A stretch of DNA of 22,500 bases from Cryptomeria japonica (taxonomy: Eukaryota > Streptophyta > Pinopsida > Cupressales > Cupressaceae): NCBI RefSeq assembly GCF_030272615.1, contig NW_026729313.1:62501-85000 (forward strand). The letters are read 5' to 3'. The notes beneath the pieces are model-generated. The model saw only the letters and a list, made by a program, of their open reading frames with translations. It did no database searches and was not told the origin of the DNA. Positions 9,207 through 18,326 of this stretch are shown here, one piece after another. Each line of letters begins with the position of its first letter. Positions within the stretch are counted from its first letter, which is position 1. A program made the translations under genes and the position numbers.

Positions 9207-9963
9207 GGTCTTTGAGAGGTTGGCGCAGTGCGCACACCAAGGTGGGTGTTGAGGTGCGTGCCGAGGTGGGTGGGTGCTAGGGTGCGCTCCATGGTGGGTG
9301 CCAGGGTGGGTGCGTGCTAGGGTGGATTCCAAAGAGGGTCATAGGGTGGGTGCCAAGGTGGGTTGGTGATATAGTGGGTTCAAAGGTGGGTACTAGGGTG
9401 GGTTCCAAGGTGGGTCACAAGTTGGGTGCCAGGATGCGTGGGTGTTAGGTTGGGTGCCAAGGTGGGCTCCTGCGTGGGTGGGTGCTAGGGTGGGTTTCAA
9501 GGTGGACGCGAGGGCGGGTGCCAAGGTGGGTAACAAGTTGGGTGTTAGGATGGGTGAGTGCTAGAGTGGGTGCCAAGGTGGGTGGGTGCCAAGGTGGGTG
9601 GGTGCTAAGGTGGATGCCAAGGTGGTTCACAGGGTGGGTGGGTTCTAGGGTGAGTTCCAAGGTGGGTCACAGGTTCAGTGCTAGGGTGGGTGTCAAGGCG
9701 GGTGTCGAGGTGCCTGGGTGCTAGGGTGTGGATGCCAATGTGGGTCATAGGGTGGGTACTAGGGTGGGCTGCAATGTGGGTGCCAAGGTGGGTAACATGC
9801 TCGGTGGGTTCTAAATTGGGTGCCAGGGTGGGTGTGCACCCACCTTGCCCGAGGTGGGTGCCAAGGTGCCAGTGTGGGTGGGTGCTAAGGTGGATGCCAA
9901 GGTGGGTGAGAAGGTGGGTGATAGGTTGAGTGGTAGGATGGGTGGGTGCCAAGATGGGTCACA

Positions 9964-9982
9964 GGGTGGGTGCAAGGGTGGG
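9964..9982 (+). other. Canonical G-quadruplex motif
   Basis: GGGTGGGTGCAAGGGTGGG has four runs of three G with loops of 1, 5 and 1 bases, meeting the standard G3 N1-7 rule. If the region is transcribed on the minus strand, this G-rich strand is the template. Confidence 0.7.
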
Positions 9983-10466
9983 TAGGTGCTAGGGTTGGTG
10001 TCAGGGTGGGTGGGTGCTAGGTTGGGTTCCAAGGTGGGTGCGAGGGTGAGTGTCAAGGTGGGTCACAGGTTAGGTGCTAGGATGGGTGAGTGCTAGGGTG
10101 CAAAGGTGCCAGGGTGGGTGCTAGGATGGGTCGATGCTAGGGTGAGTGGCAAGGTGGGTCCACAAGTGTCAAGGTGGGTGCCGAGGTGGGTGCCAAGTCG
10201 GCGACTGCTATGGTGGATGCCAAGGTGGGTCACGGGGTGGGTGCCAAGTTGCTAGGTTGGGTTCCAAGGTGGGTGCCAACGTGGGTGCTAGGGTGCGTGG
10301 GTTAAAGGGTGTGTCACAACGTGGGTGCCAGGATGGGTGCGCACCCACACTGGCCAAGACGGGTGCGGGTGCAAGGTTGGGTTCCAAGCCCGGTCACAGG
10401 CTGGGTGCTAGGATGGGTGGGTGCCAAGGTGGGCACCAGGGTGGGTGCACCCACCCTGGCCAAGGT

Positions 10467-10505
10467 GGGTCACGGGGTGGGTCCTAGGGTGGGTAACGGG
10501 GTGGG
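10467..10505 (+). other. Long G-quadruplex-prone run at the unit boundary
   Basis: Seven runs of three or four G separated by TCAC, T, TCCTA, T, TAAC and T, so several overlapping four-run quadruplexes are possible. It begins 20 bases after the left boundary of the 7936-bp unit. Confidence 0.7.
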
Positions 10506-10950
10506 TACTAAGGTGCGTGCCAAGGTGGGTCATAGGGTGGGTGCCAAGGTGGGCACCAGGGTGGGTGTGCACCAACCCTAGCCAGGGTAGGTCACGGGGT
10601 GGTTGTCGGGGTGGGCGTCAAGGAGCCAAGGTGGGTGGCAAGTAGCCAAGTTGCGTGCCAAGGTGGGTGTCGGGGTGGGTGCCAAGGATCCAAGGTGGGT
10701 GCCAAGGAACCAAGGTGGGTGTCTGGGTGGGTGCCGAGGTGGGAGCCAGGGTGGGTCCCAAGGTGAGTGCAAAGGTGGGTGCCAGGGTCAAGGTGAGTGC
10801 CAATGTGGGTTCCAAGGTGCCAGGGTCAGGGTGAGTGCCAATGTGGGTTCAAAGGTGCTAAGTTGGGTGCGAGGTTGGGTGCGAGGGTGGGTGGGTGCCA
10901 AGGTGTGCTAGGTGGAAGCCCGGGTGGGTCGGCATCCCATGGGTGTCGAG

Positions 10951-11330
10951 TTGGGTGCCTGATGGGTGCTTCTTGTCAAGTTTTAGTCGTCGGGACTCAT
11001 TTCGAGCCTTAGAGGTCGTTTCTTGTCCGGTTGCCCTGTCTTCGACCTGGGAACCCAATTTTGGTCCTCGGGTCCCATTTTTTTTTGTCTCGCATCCCAC
11101 TTTTGGCCTGTGGCCTTTTCGGGGTCGATTCTCGTTTTGGGCATCAGAGCATGTTTCTTCTCCTAAAACCCAATATTTGTTTATTAAGTCTCGGAACACA
11201 TTTTTGTTCTCGTGGACCCATCATGGGTCTTGGAACGCATTTGTGGTCCTTGGGTCCCATTTTGCATCCCGAAACTTGTGTTTTGGTGCTTGATCCCTAT
11301 TTTGGGTGCCCACCTTGCACCAAGTGCGCA
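10951..11330. other. T-rich spacer with degenerate repeats (copy A)
   Basis: Imperfect repeats of about 30-40 bp around TTGGGTCCCATTTT, CTCGGGTCCCATTTTT, GTCTCGCATCCCACTTTTGG and TTGGAACGCATTTGTGG. Composition is T-rich on the + strand, unlike both neighbours. Overlapping open frames of 113-163 codons on both strands show no recognisable domain; I treat them as chance frames. Nothing here resembles a known RNA gene. Confidence 0.7.
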
Positions 11331-11701
11331 CCCGGGGCAAACCGAGCGCCTTGGTGCACCGGGGCAAGATCGAGCGTGCACCCGAGGCGCCCCGAACATG
11401 CACCAAGGTGCACTCGGCCCACATGTGAGCGCAGGTCGTTGCGCCCGAGGTGGTGTGTGGGCACCGCGTTGCAGACGGGACACTGCACGCACACGACGCC
11501 CCCTCCAGGTGCACGCACGTAGGCCGGGCCGGGTGCACACCCGACGCCCTAGCAAGGTGCGCGCACCCGGGCAGGGCTCACACTTGGCGAACGGGGCGCA
11601 CTTCGCGAGGGAGGGTGTGCACCTCGACGGGGGTGGGTGGCCGGGGTGGATTCGCACGTGGGTCGCGGTTTGCTAAGTACACACTGCGACAAGCTCATAA
11701 C
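11331..11701 (+). other. GC-rich 5S upstream spacer (copy A)
   Basis: CpG-rich sequence with scattered GTGCGCACC, CCGAGGCGCCCCGA and GTGCACCCGGG phrases. Near the gene the composition changes: TAAGTA at 11674-11679 sits at about -28, where plant 5S genes often carry a TATA-like element; GCGAC lies near -15 to -12; the base at -1 is C, as in plant 5S genes. The TATA-like element is weak. No other gene is seen. Confidence 0.6.
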
Positions 11702-11820
11702 GGGTGCGATCATACCAGCATTAGTGCACCGGATCCCATCAGAACTCCGCAGTTAAGCGCGCTTGGGCCGGAGTAGTACTGGGATGGGTGACCTCCCGGG
11801 AAGTCCCGGTGTTGCACCCT
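11702..11820 (+). rRNA. 5S ribosomal RNA gene, copy A
   Basis: A complete plant 5S rRNA gene of about 119 nt, transcribed by RNA polymerase III; the RNA is part of the large ribosomal subunit. Ends GGGTGCGATC and GTTGCACCC pair as helix I. The internal control region is intact: box A AGTTAAGCGCGCTTGGG at 11751-11767, intermediate element GGAGTAGTACT near 11770-11780, box C GGATGGGTGACCTCCCGGG at 11782-11800. Compared with the common flowering-plant sequence (from memory), GGGCGAG is GGGCCGG and the partner CCTCGTG is CCCGGTG, and ACTAGGA with TCCTGGG is ACTGGGA with TCCCGGG. Both are paired changes that keep the stems, pointing to a functional rather than decayed gene. A T run follows at once. 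The gene lies on the strand opposite to the proposed Pol I boxes. Confidence 0.97.
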
Positions 11821-11832
11821 TTTTTAGTTTTT
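11820..11832 (+). terminator. Pol III T-run terminator of 5S copy A
   Basis: Six T (11820-11825), then AG and a second run of five T (11828-11832). Pol III stops at runs of four or more T, so the second run is a natural backup. Confidence 0.9.
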
Positions 11833-12246
11833 CGCCGGGCGTCGCAATGCTATTTGAATAAACCTTTTGCCCGTTTGCGTTCTCGTCGGGGCCGGGCCGG
11901 GCCGGGGTGCGCTGCCCGCACTACCGCGCGCGCGGGGGCGACACCGAGCGCGCACCCGAGGCGCCCCGAGCACACAGGCCACGGTGCAACCCGGGCGTTG
12001 TGCGCGCACCCCGGTGCGCCCGAGGTGCTGCGCGCGCACCCAGGTGAAATCGGTGTGCACCTCGGCCAGTGCGCGCTCGGTCGAGTCGCGCACGTTGGCC
12101 AAGGTGCACGGTGATGTTTCTTACTCTAAGGTTCCGCACCAGACGCCCGGGACAGGTGAGCGAAGCTGGGCGGGGCCGGGTGCGCGGCCGGGGCAGGTGC
12201 ACGCAGCTGGAGAGAGCTTTGGAGCACACTTCGGAGCGCACCAATG
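11833..12246. other. GC-rich 5S downstream spacer (copy A)
   Basis: Starts CGCCGGGCGTCGCAATGC, then a short AT-richer stretch (TTTGAATAAACC), then strongly CpG-rich sequence (GGGCCGGGCCGGGCCGGGG) and GTGCGCACC variants. Open frames on both strands follow from the lack of stops. No gene is recognised. Confidence 0.7.
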
Positions 12247-12353
12247 ATGCGCTCCATTCAAAAGTTTCCTGAAAAGGCAAAAAAAGTTGAGATTATAGAA
12301 TTTCCCACTTGAGAGATTGTAAAAAAAAAAAATTTAAAATGAAGGAAACGCGG
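12247..12353. repeat. AT-rich core 1, diverged form
   Basis: Same plan as the later cores (ATGCGCT, AAAAGGCAAAAAAA, GAGATTATAGAATTTCC, GAAGGAAACGCGGGTGCC) but clearly diverged, with CCATTCAAAAGTTTCCTG and a run of 12 A at about 12331-12342. It is the core nearest the 5S gene and may be the oldest. Confidence 0.75.
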
Positions 12354-12990
12354 GTGCCAAGGTGTGCGCAGCCCAGCCAAGGTGTGCGCACCAAGGCGCC
12401 CACCCTGGCGAAGGTGCACGCAAGGTGCGCACCCGAGGCAAACCGGACAATTAACCCAACTTTCGACTTCGCGCGCACCTTGGAGCGCACTTCGGAGCGC
12501 TCCTTGGTGCGCACCAATCTTGGGCACCTCGGAGTGCACCATGGCGCCCACCAAGGTGCGCACCCGGGGCAAACCGAGCTCCGACTTCGTGCGCACCTTG
12601 GAGCGCACGAAAGGTGCGCACCATGGCGCCCACCAAGGTGCGCAGCCCAGCCAAGGCGTGCGCATCAAGGTGCGCACCCTGGCGAAGGTGCGCACCCGGG
12701 GCAAACCGAGCTCCGACTTCGTGCGCACCTTGGAGCGCACAAAAGGTGCGCAACCCAGCCAAGGTGTGCGCACCCCGGTCAAACCGAGCTCCGAATCGTG
12801 CGCACCAGAGGTGCACGCCATCGTGCGCACCTTGGAGCACACTTCGGAGCCCTCCTTGGTGCGCGCCGATGTTGCGCACCTCGGAGCGCACCCGGGGAAA
12901 ACAATGCAATTAACCCGACTTTCGACTTCGTGGGCACCTCGGAGCGCTCTCGGGTTCGCACCTCGGAGCACACCGAGGTGCGCACCTTTG

Positions 12991-13040
12991 ATGCGCTGCC
13001 TTCACCAATTTCCAGAAAAGGCAAGAAAACATTGAGAAGG
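12991..13040. repeat. AT-rich core 2, truncated
   Basis: Has ATGCGCTGCCTTCACCAATT and CCAGAAAAGGCAAGAAAAC but lacks the TTTTAAAATTTCC half; it goes straight into GAGAAGGTGTGCGCACC. Confidence 0.8.
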
Positions 13041-14030
13041 TGTGCGCACCGAGGTGCCCACCCTGGCGAAGGTGCACGCGAGGTGCGCACCCGGGGCAAA
13101 CCGGGCTCCGACTTCGTGCACGCCGCACCTTGGAGCACACTTCGGAGCGCTCCTTGGTGCGCACCAGGGCGCGCAACCCAGCCGAGGTGCCCACCCCGGC
13201 GAAGGTGCACGCGAGGTGCGCACCCGGGGCAAACCGGGCTCCGACTTCGTGCACGCCATGGTGCCCACCGCGGCGAAGGTGCACGCGAGGTGCGCACCCG
13301 GGGCAAACCGGGCTCCGACTTCGTGCACGCCGCACCTTGGAGCACACTTCGGAGCGCTCCTTGGTGCGCACCATGGTGCCCACCAGGGCGCGCAACCCCG
13401 CCGAAGGTGCACGCGAGGTGCGCACCCGGGGCAAACCGGGCTCCGACTTCGTGCACGCCGCACCTTGGAGCACACTTCGGAGCGCTCCTTGGTGCGCACC
13501 ATGGTGCCCACCAGGGCGCGCAACCCCGCCGAAGGTGCACGCGAGGTGCGCACCCGGGGCAAACCGGGCTCCGACTTCGTGCACGCCATGGTGCGCACCG
13601 CGGCGAAGGTGCGCACCCGGGGCAAACCGGGCTCCGACTTCGTGCACGCCGCACCTTGGAGCACACTTCGGAGCGCTCCTTGGTGCGCACCAGGGCGCGC
13701 AACCCAGCCGAGGTGCCCACCCCGGCGAAGGTGCACGCGAGGTGCGTACCCGGGGCAAACCGGGCTCCGACTTCGTGCACGCCGCACCTTGGAGCACACT
13801 TCGGAGCGCTCCTTGGTGCGCACCATGGTGCCCACCAGGCCGCGCAACCCAGCCAAGGTGTGCGCACCAAGGTGCACGCGAGGTGCGCACCCGGGGCAAA
13901 CCGGGGTCCGACTTCGTGCACGCCGCACCTTGGAGCACACATCGGGGCGCTCCCGGGTTCGCACCGGCGTTGCGCACCGTGGTGGGCACCTCGGAGCACA
14001 CCAAGGTGGGCAGCGAGGTGCGCACCTTTG

Positions 14031-14120
14031 ATGCGATGCCTTCACTAATTTCCATAAAAGGCAAAAAAAAAACGAGATTTTAAAATTTCCGTTTTGAAAG
14101 ATAGTGAGAAAAAGGGAATG
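14031..14120. repeat. AT-rich core 3
   Basis: Variant with GATGCCTTCACTAATTTCCATA and AGTGAGAAAAAGGGAATGC. The second inverted repeat found in other cores is disrupted here (AAAAAGGGAA). Confidence 0.85.
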
Positions 14121-14240
14121 CTGGTGCCATCTTGAGCCCGCCCTGGTGCGCAGCCCAGCCAAGGTGTGCGCACCAAGGTGCCCACCCTGGCGAAGGTGCG
14201 CGCCCGGGCAATTAATCCAACTTCCAACTTCGCGCGCGCC

Positions 14241-14352
14241 AGGGTGGGAGCGCACCCAACAACCGGGCCTGGGAAGAGCCAATGCGAGAAACCCCACCAA
14301 ACGCTCTGACAAAAAAAGAGGGGGCGCTCCAGTAACCCCGCTTCGGAGCGCA
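14241..14352. repeat. Unique insert module (AATGCGAGAAACCCC), copy 1
   Basis: A segment unlike the GTGCGCACC modules: GGGCCTGGGAAGAGCC, AATGCGAGAAACCCCACC, AAACGCTCTGACAAAAAAAG, then CTCCAGTAACCCCGCTTCGG. It is found only in some blocks. Function unknown. Confidence 0.8.
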
Positions 14353-14525
14353 CCCTGGGCAAACCCAGCCAAGGTGCCCACCCCGGCCAAGGTGCAGGCG
14401 AGGTGCGCACCCGGGGCAAACCGGGCTCCGACAACGTGCACGCCGCACCTTGGAGCACACTTCGTAGCGCTCCCGGGTGCGCACCTCAGAGCACACCAAG
14501 GTGGGCAGCGAGGTGCGCACCTTTG

Positions 14526-14617
14526 ATGCGCTGCCTTCACTAATTTCCAGAAAAGGCAAAAAAAAAAGGAGATTTTAAAATTTTCGTTTTGAAAGATAGT
14601 GAAAAAAACGGAACGCG
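14526..14617. repeat. AT-rich core 4
   Basis: TGCCTT (14532-14537) pairs with AAGGCA (14553-14558) across a 15-base loop. Ten A follow, then GGAGATTTTAAAATTTTCG. The second inverted repeat has one mismatch (TTTCGTTTT). Confidence 0.87.
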
Positions 14618-14717
14618 CGTGCCATCTTGAGCCCGCCCTGGTGCGCAGCCCAGGTAAGGTGCCCACCCTGGCAAAGGTGCGCACCCGGGCAATTAACCCT
14701 ACTTCCGACTTCGTGCG

Positions 14718-14824
14718 CGCCAGGGTGGCAACCGGGCCTCGGAAGAGCCAATGCGAGAAACCCCACCAAACGCTCCGACAAAAAAAGAGGCGGCGCTCCA
14801 ATAACCCCGCTTCGGAGCGCAGCC
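14718..14824. repeat. Unique insert module, copy 2
   Basis: Shorter form: it lacks GAGCGCACCCAAC and reads GGCAACCGGGCCTCGG before AAGAGCCAATGCGAG; later GAGGCGGCGCTCCAATAACC. Confidence 0.8.
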
Positions 14825-14995
14825 GGGGCAAACCCAGCCAAGGTGCCCACCCCGACGAAGGTGCACGCGAGGTGCGCACCCGGGGCAAACCGGGCTCCGA
14901 CAACGTGCACGCAGCACCTTGGAGCACACTTCGAAGCACTCCCGGGTGCCCACCGGCGTTGCGCACCGTGGTGGGCAGCGAGGTGCGCACCTTTG

Positions 14996-15087
14996 ATGCG
15001 CTGCCTTCACTAATTTCCAGAAAAAGGCAAAAAAAAATGAGATTTTAAAATTTCCGTTTTGAAAGATAGTGAAAAAAAAGGAACGCG
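14996..15087. repeat. AT-rich core 5
   Basis: CCAGAAAAAGGC has an extra A, and AAAAAAAAGGAACGCG lacks the C of CGGAACG, so the second stem is imperfect. Confidence 0.85.
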
Positions 15088-15629
15088 GGTGCCATCTTGA
15101 GCCCGCCCTGGTGCGCAGCCCAGGCAAGGCATGCGCACCAAGGTGCCCACCCGAGGTGCACACCCGGGGCAAACCGGGCTCCGACTTCGTGCAGGCCGCA
15201 CCTTGGAGCACACTTCGGAGCGCTCCTTGGTGCGCACCATGGTGCCCACCAGGGCGCGCAACCCAGCCAAGGTCTGCACACCAAGGTGCCCACCCCGGCG
15301 AAGGTGCACGCGAGGTGCGCACCCGGGGCAAACCGGGCTCCGACTTCGTGCACGCCATGGTGCCCACCGCGGCGAAGGTGCACGCGAGGTGCGCACCCGG
15401 GGCAAACCGGGCTCCGACTTCGTGCACGCCGCACCTTGGAGCACACTTCGGAGCGCTCCTTGGTGCGCACCATGGTGCCCACCAGGGCGCGCAACCCAGC
15501 CAAGGTGTGCGCACCAAGGTGCACGCGAGGTGCGCACCCGGGGCAAACCGGGGTCCGACTTCGTGCACGCCGCACCTTGGAGCACACATCGGAGCGCTCC
15601 CAGGTTCGCACCAGCGTTGCGCACCTTTG

Positions 15630-15720
15630 ATGCGCTGCCTTCACTAATTTCAAGAAAAGGCAAAAAAAAACGAGATTTTAAAATTTCCGTTCTGAAAGAT
15701 AGTGAAAAAAACGGAACGCG
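15630..15720. repeat. AT-rich core 6
   Basis: TTTCAAGAAAAGGC variant in the first half; TTCCGTTCTG in the second half, giving one mismatch to AAAACGGAA. Confidence 0.85.
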
Positions 15721-16395
15721 GGTGCCATCTTGAGCCCTTCCTGGTGCGCAGCCCAGGCAAGTTGTGCGCACCAAGGTGCCCACCCTGGCGGAGGTGCGCG
15801 CCCGGGGCAATCCGGGCTCCGACTTCGTGCACTGCATGGTGCCCACCAAGGCGCGCAACCCAGCCAAGGTGCCCACCGCAGCGAAGGTGCACGCGAGGTG
15901 CGCACCCGAGGTGCACACCCGGGGCAAACCGGGCTCCGACTTCGTGCACGCCGCACCTTGGAGCACACTTCAGAGCGCTCCTTGGTGCGCACCAGGGCGC
16001 GCAACCCAGCCGAGGTGCCCACCCCGGCGAAGGTGCACGCGAGGTGCGCACCCGGGGCAAACCGGGCTCCGACTTCGTGCACGCCATGGTGCCCACCGCG
16101 GCGAAGGTGCGCACCCGGGGCAAACCGGGCTCCGACTTCGTGCACGCCGCACCTTGGAGCACACTTCGGAGCGCTCCTTGGTGCGCACCATGGTGCCCAC
16201 CAGGCCGCGCAACCCAGCCAAGGTGTGCGCACCAAGGTGCACGCGAGGTGCGCACCCGGGGCAAACCGGGGTCCGACTTCGTGCACGCCGCACCTTGGAG
16301 CACACATCGGGGCGCTCCCGGGTTCGCACCGGCGTTGCGCACCGTGGTGGGCACCTCGGAGCACACCAAGGTGGGCAGCGAGGTGCGCACCTTTG

Positions 16396-16485
16396 ATGCG
16401 ATGCCTTCACTAATTTCCATAAAAGGCAAAAAAAAAACGAGATTTTAAAATTTCCGTTTTGAAAGATAGTGAGAAAAAGGGAATG
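16396..16485. repeat. AT-rich core 7
   Basis: Direct counterpart of the core at 14031 (offset 2365), with the same TTTCCATAAAAGGC and AAAAAGGGAATGC variants. Confidence 0.85.
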
Positions 16486-16605
16486 CTGGTGCCATCTTGA
16501 GCCCGCCCTGGTGCGCAGCCCAGCCAAGGTTTGCGCACCAAGGTGCCCACCCTGGCGAAGGTGCGCGCCCGGGCAATTAACCCAACTTCCAACTTCGCGC
16601 GCGCC

Positions 16606-16717
16606 AGGGTGGGAGCGCACCCAACAACCGGGCCTGGGAAGAGCCAATGCGAGAAACCCCACCAAACTCTCTGACAAAAAAAGAGGGGGCGCTCCAGTAA
16701 CCCCGCTTCGGAGCGCA
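16606..16717. repeat. Unique insert module, copy 3
   Basis: Counterpart of 14241-14352; differs by CCAAACTCTCTG where copy 1 has CCAAACGCTCTG. Confidence 0.8.
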
Positions 16718-16890
16718 CCCTGGGCAAACCCAGCCAAGGTGCCCACCCCGGCCAAGGTGCAGGCGAGGTGCGCACCCGGGGCAAACCGGGCTCCGACAAC
16801 GTGCACGCCGCACCTTGGAGCACACTTCGTAGCGCTCCCGGGTGCGCACCTCAGAGCACACCAAGGTGGGCAGCGAGGTGCGCACCTTTG

Positions 16891-16982
16891 ATGCGCTGCC
16901 TTCACTAATTTCCAGAAAAGGCAAAAAAAAAAGGAGATTTTAAAATTTCCGTTTTGAAAGATAGTGAAAAAAACGGAACGCG
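16891..16982. repeat. AT-rich core 8, intact hairpins
   Basis: Both inverted repeats are perfect: TGCCTT with AAGGCA, and TTCCGTTTT (16947-16955) with AAAACGGAA (16970-16978) across 14 bases. Confidence 0.87.
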
Positions 16983-17081
16983 CGTGCCATCTTGAGCCCG
17001 CCCTGGTGCGCAGCCCAGGTAAGGTGCCACCCTGGCAAAGGTGCGCACCCGGGCAATTAACCCTACTTCCGACTTCGTGCG

Positions 17082-17188
17082 CGCCAGGGTGGCAACCGGG
17101 CCTCGGAAGAGCCAATGCGAGAAACCCCACCAAACGCTCCGACAAAAAAAGAGGCGGCGCTCCAATAACCCCGCTTCGGAGCGCAGCC
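17082..17188. repeat. Unique insert module, copy 4
   Basis: Counterpart of 14718-14824, apparently identical within the module; just outside it CAAACCAAGCC replaces CAAACCCAGCC. Confidence 0.8.
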
Positions 17189-17360
17189 GGGGCAAACCAA
17201 GCCAAGGTGCCCACCCCGACGAAGGTGCACGCGAGGTGCGCACCCGGGGCAAACCGGGCTCCGACAACGTGCACGCAGCACCTTGGAGCACACTTCGAAG
17301 CACTCCCGGGTGCCCACCGGCGTTGCGCACCGTGGTGGGCAGCGAGGTGCGCACCTTTGA

Positions 17361-17452
17361 TGCGCTGCCTTCACTAATTTCCAGAAAAAGGCAAAAAAAA
17401 ATGAGATTTTAAAATTTCCGTTTTGAAAGATAGTGAAAAAAAAGGAACGCGG
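17361..17452. repeat. AT-rich core 9
   Basis: Counterpart of the core at 14996, with the same extra A and the same imperfect second stem. Confidence 0.85.
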
Positions 17453-17715
17453 GTGCCATCTTGAGCCCGCCCTGGTGCGCAGCCCAGGCAAGGCATGCGC
17501 ACCAAGGTGCCCACCCGAGGTGCACACCCGGGGCAAACCGGGCTCCGACTTCGTGCAGGCCGCACCTTGGAGCACACTTCGGAGCGCTCCTTGGTGCGCA
17601 CCATGGTGCCCACCAGGGCGCACCCGAGGCAAACCGGGCTCCGACTTCGTGCACGCCGCACCTTGGAGCACACATCGGAGCGCTCCCAGGTTCGCACCAG
17701 CGTTGCGCACCTTTG

Positions 17716-17806
17716 ATGCGCTGCCTTCACTAATTTCCAGAAAAGGCAAAAAAAAACGATATTTTAAAATTTCCGTTCTGAAAGATAGTGAAAAAAACGG
17801 AACGCG
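17716..17806. repeat. AT-rich core 10
   Basis: Counterpart of the core at 15630 but with TTTCCAGAAAAGGC and CGATATTTTAAAAT (T for G). It lies only about 355 bp from the previous core because of the 278-bp loss. Confidence 0.85.
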
Positions 17807-18229
17807 GGTGCCATCTTGAGCCCTTCCTGATGCGCAGCCCAGGCAAGTTGTGCGCACCAAGGTGCCCACCCTGGCGGAGGTGCGCGCCCGGGGCAAACCG
17901 GGCTCCGACTTCGTGCACTGCATGGTGCCCACCAAGGCGCGCAACCCAGCCAAGGTGCCCACCGCAGCGAAGGTGCACGCGAGGTGCGCACCCGAGGTGC
18001 ACACCCGGGGCAAACCGGGCTCCGACTTCGTGCACGCCGCACCTTGGAGCACACTTCAGAGCGCTCCTTGGTACGCACCAGGGCGCGCAACCCAGCCAAG
18101 GTGCTCACCCCGGCGAAGGTGCACGCGAGGTGCGCACCCGGGGCAAACCGGGCTCGGACTTCGTGCACGCCGCACCTTGGAGCACACATCGGAGCGCTCC
18201 CGGGTTCGCACCAGCATTGCGCACCTTTG

Positions 18230-18326
18230 ATGCGCTGCCTTCACTAATTTCCAGAAAAGGCAAAAAAAAGAAAAAAATGAGATTTTAAAATTTCCGTTTT
18301 GAAAGATAGTGAAAAAAACGGAACGC
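18230..18326. repeat. AT-rich core 11, last before the unit junction
   Basis: Carries an expanded purine tract, GGCAAAAAAAAGAAAAAAATG (18259 onward). The second inverted repeat is perfect. The unit junction lies about 57 bp beyond it. Confidence 0.85.

Larger units (their letters stand above)
9236..10950. repeat. G-rich GGTGGGTGCC minisatellite
   Basis: Short irregular units of about 15-20 bp: GGTGGGTGCCAAGGTGGGT, GGGTGCTAGGGTGGGT, GGTGGGTCACAGGTTGGG. The + strand is G-rich throughout. Occasional CACCCACCCTGGCC insertions (near 9835, 10342 and 10448) give local inverted repeats with the GGGTGGGTG phrases. Short open frames on both strands are low complexity (Gly/Trp/Val-rich or Pro/His/Thr-rich) and are not genes. 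The right part (10447-10950) is included in the duplicated 7936-bp unit. Confidence 0.93.
13740..16104. repeat. 2365-bp segmental repeat, copy 1
   Basis: Offset of 2365 bp to the interval starting at about 16105, confirmed at the cores (TTTTAAAA at 14078 and 16443), at the AATGCGAGAAACCCC element and at several block ends. It holds cores 3 to 6. Boundaries lie within near-identical short modules, so the ends are approximate. Confidence 0.88.
16105..18192. repeat. 2365-bp segmental repeat, copy 2 with internal loss
   Basis: Follows copy 1 directly. At about 17617 it has lost about 278 bp relative to 15240-15540 of copy 1: CACCAGGGCGC jumps to CACCCGAGGCAAACCGGG. It also lacks one C at about 17027. 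Copy-specific bases include AAGGTTTGCGC (16527) and CCAAACTCTCTG (16664). Confidence 0.87.

Noticed and set aside
9236-10950. Telomere-like phrases (CTAGGGT) in the G-rich array
   Set aside because: The plant telomere repeat TTTAGGG does not occur in tandem; the phrase is part of GTGCTAGGGTGGGT.
10858-11293. Overlapping frames of 113-163 codons in the T-rich spacer, with apparently ordinary amino acid composition
   Set aside because: Frames on both strands overlap, the DNA is made of degenerate repeats of about 30-40 bp, and I recognise no protein family. Identity between copies A and B reflects the whole-unit duplication, not coding constraint.
12247-12353. A SINE or processed-transcript origin for the AT-rich core, because of its poly-A
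   Set aside because: The A run lies inside the element, not at its end; no box A/B promoter or target-site duplication is visible, and the core is always in the same position within a block.
13002-14990. A 662-codon open frame on the minus strand and other frames of 300-580 codons at 12309-14048, 20245-21945 and 20846-22402
   Set aside because: They translate the GTGCGCACC repeat into Arg/Ala/Pro/Cys/His-rich sequence, overlap long frames on both strands and in several phases, and differ by whole modules between copies. The composition lacks stop codons by chance; no domain or start context is recognisable.
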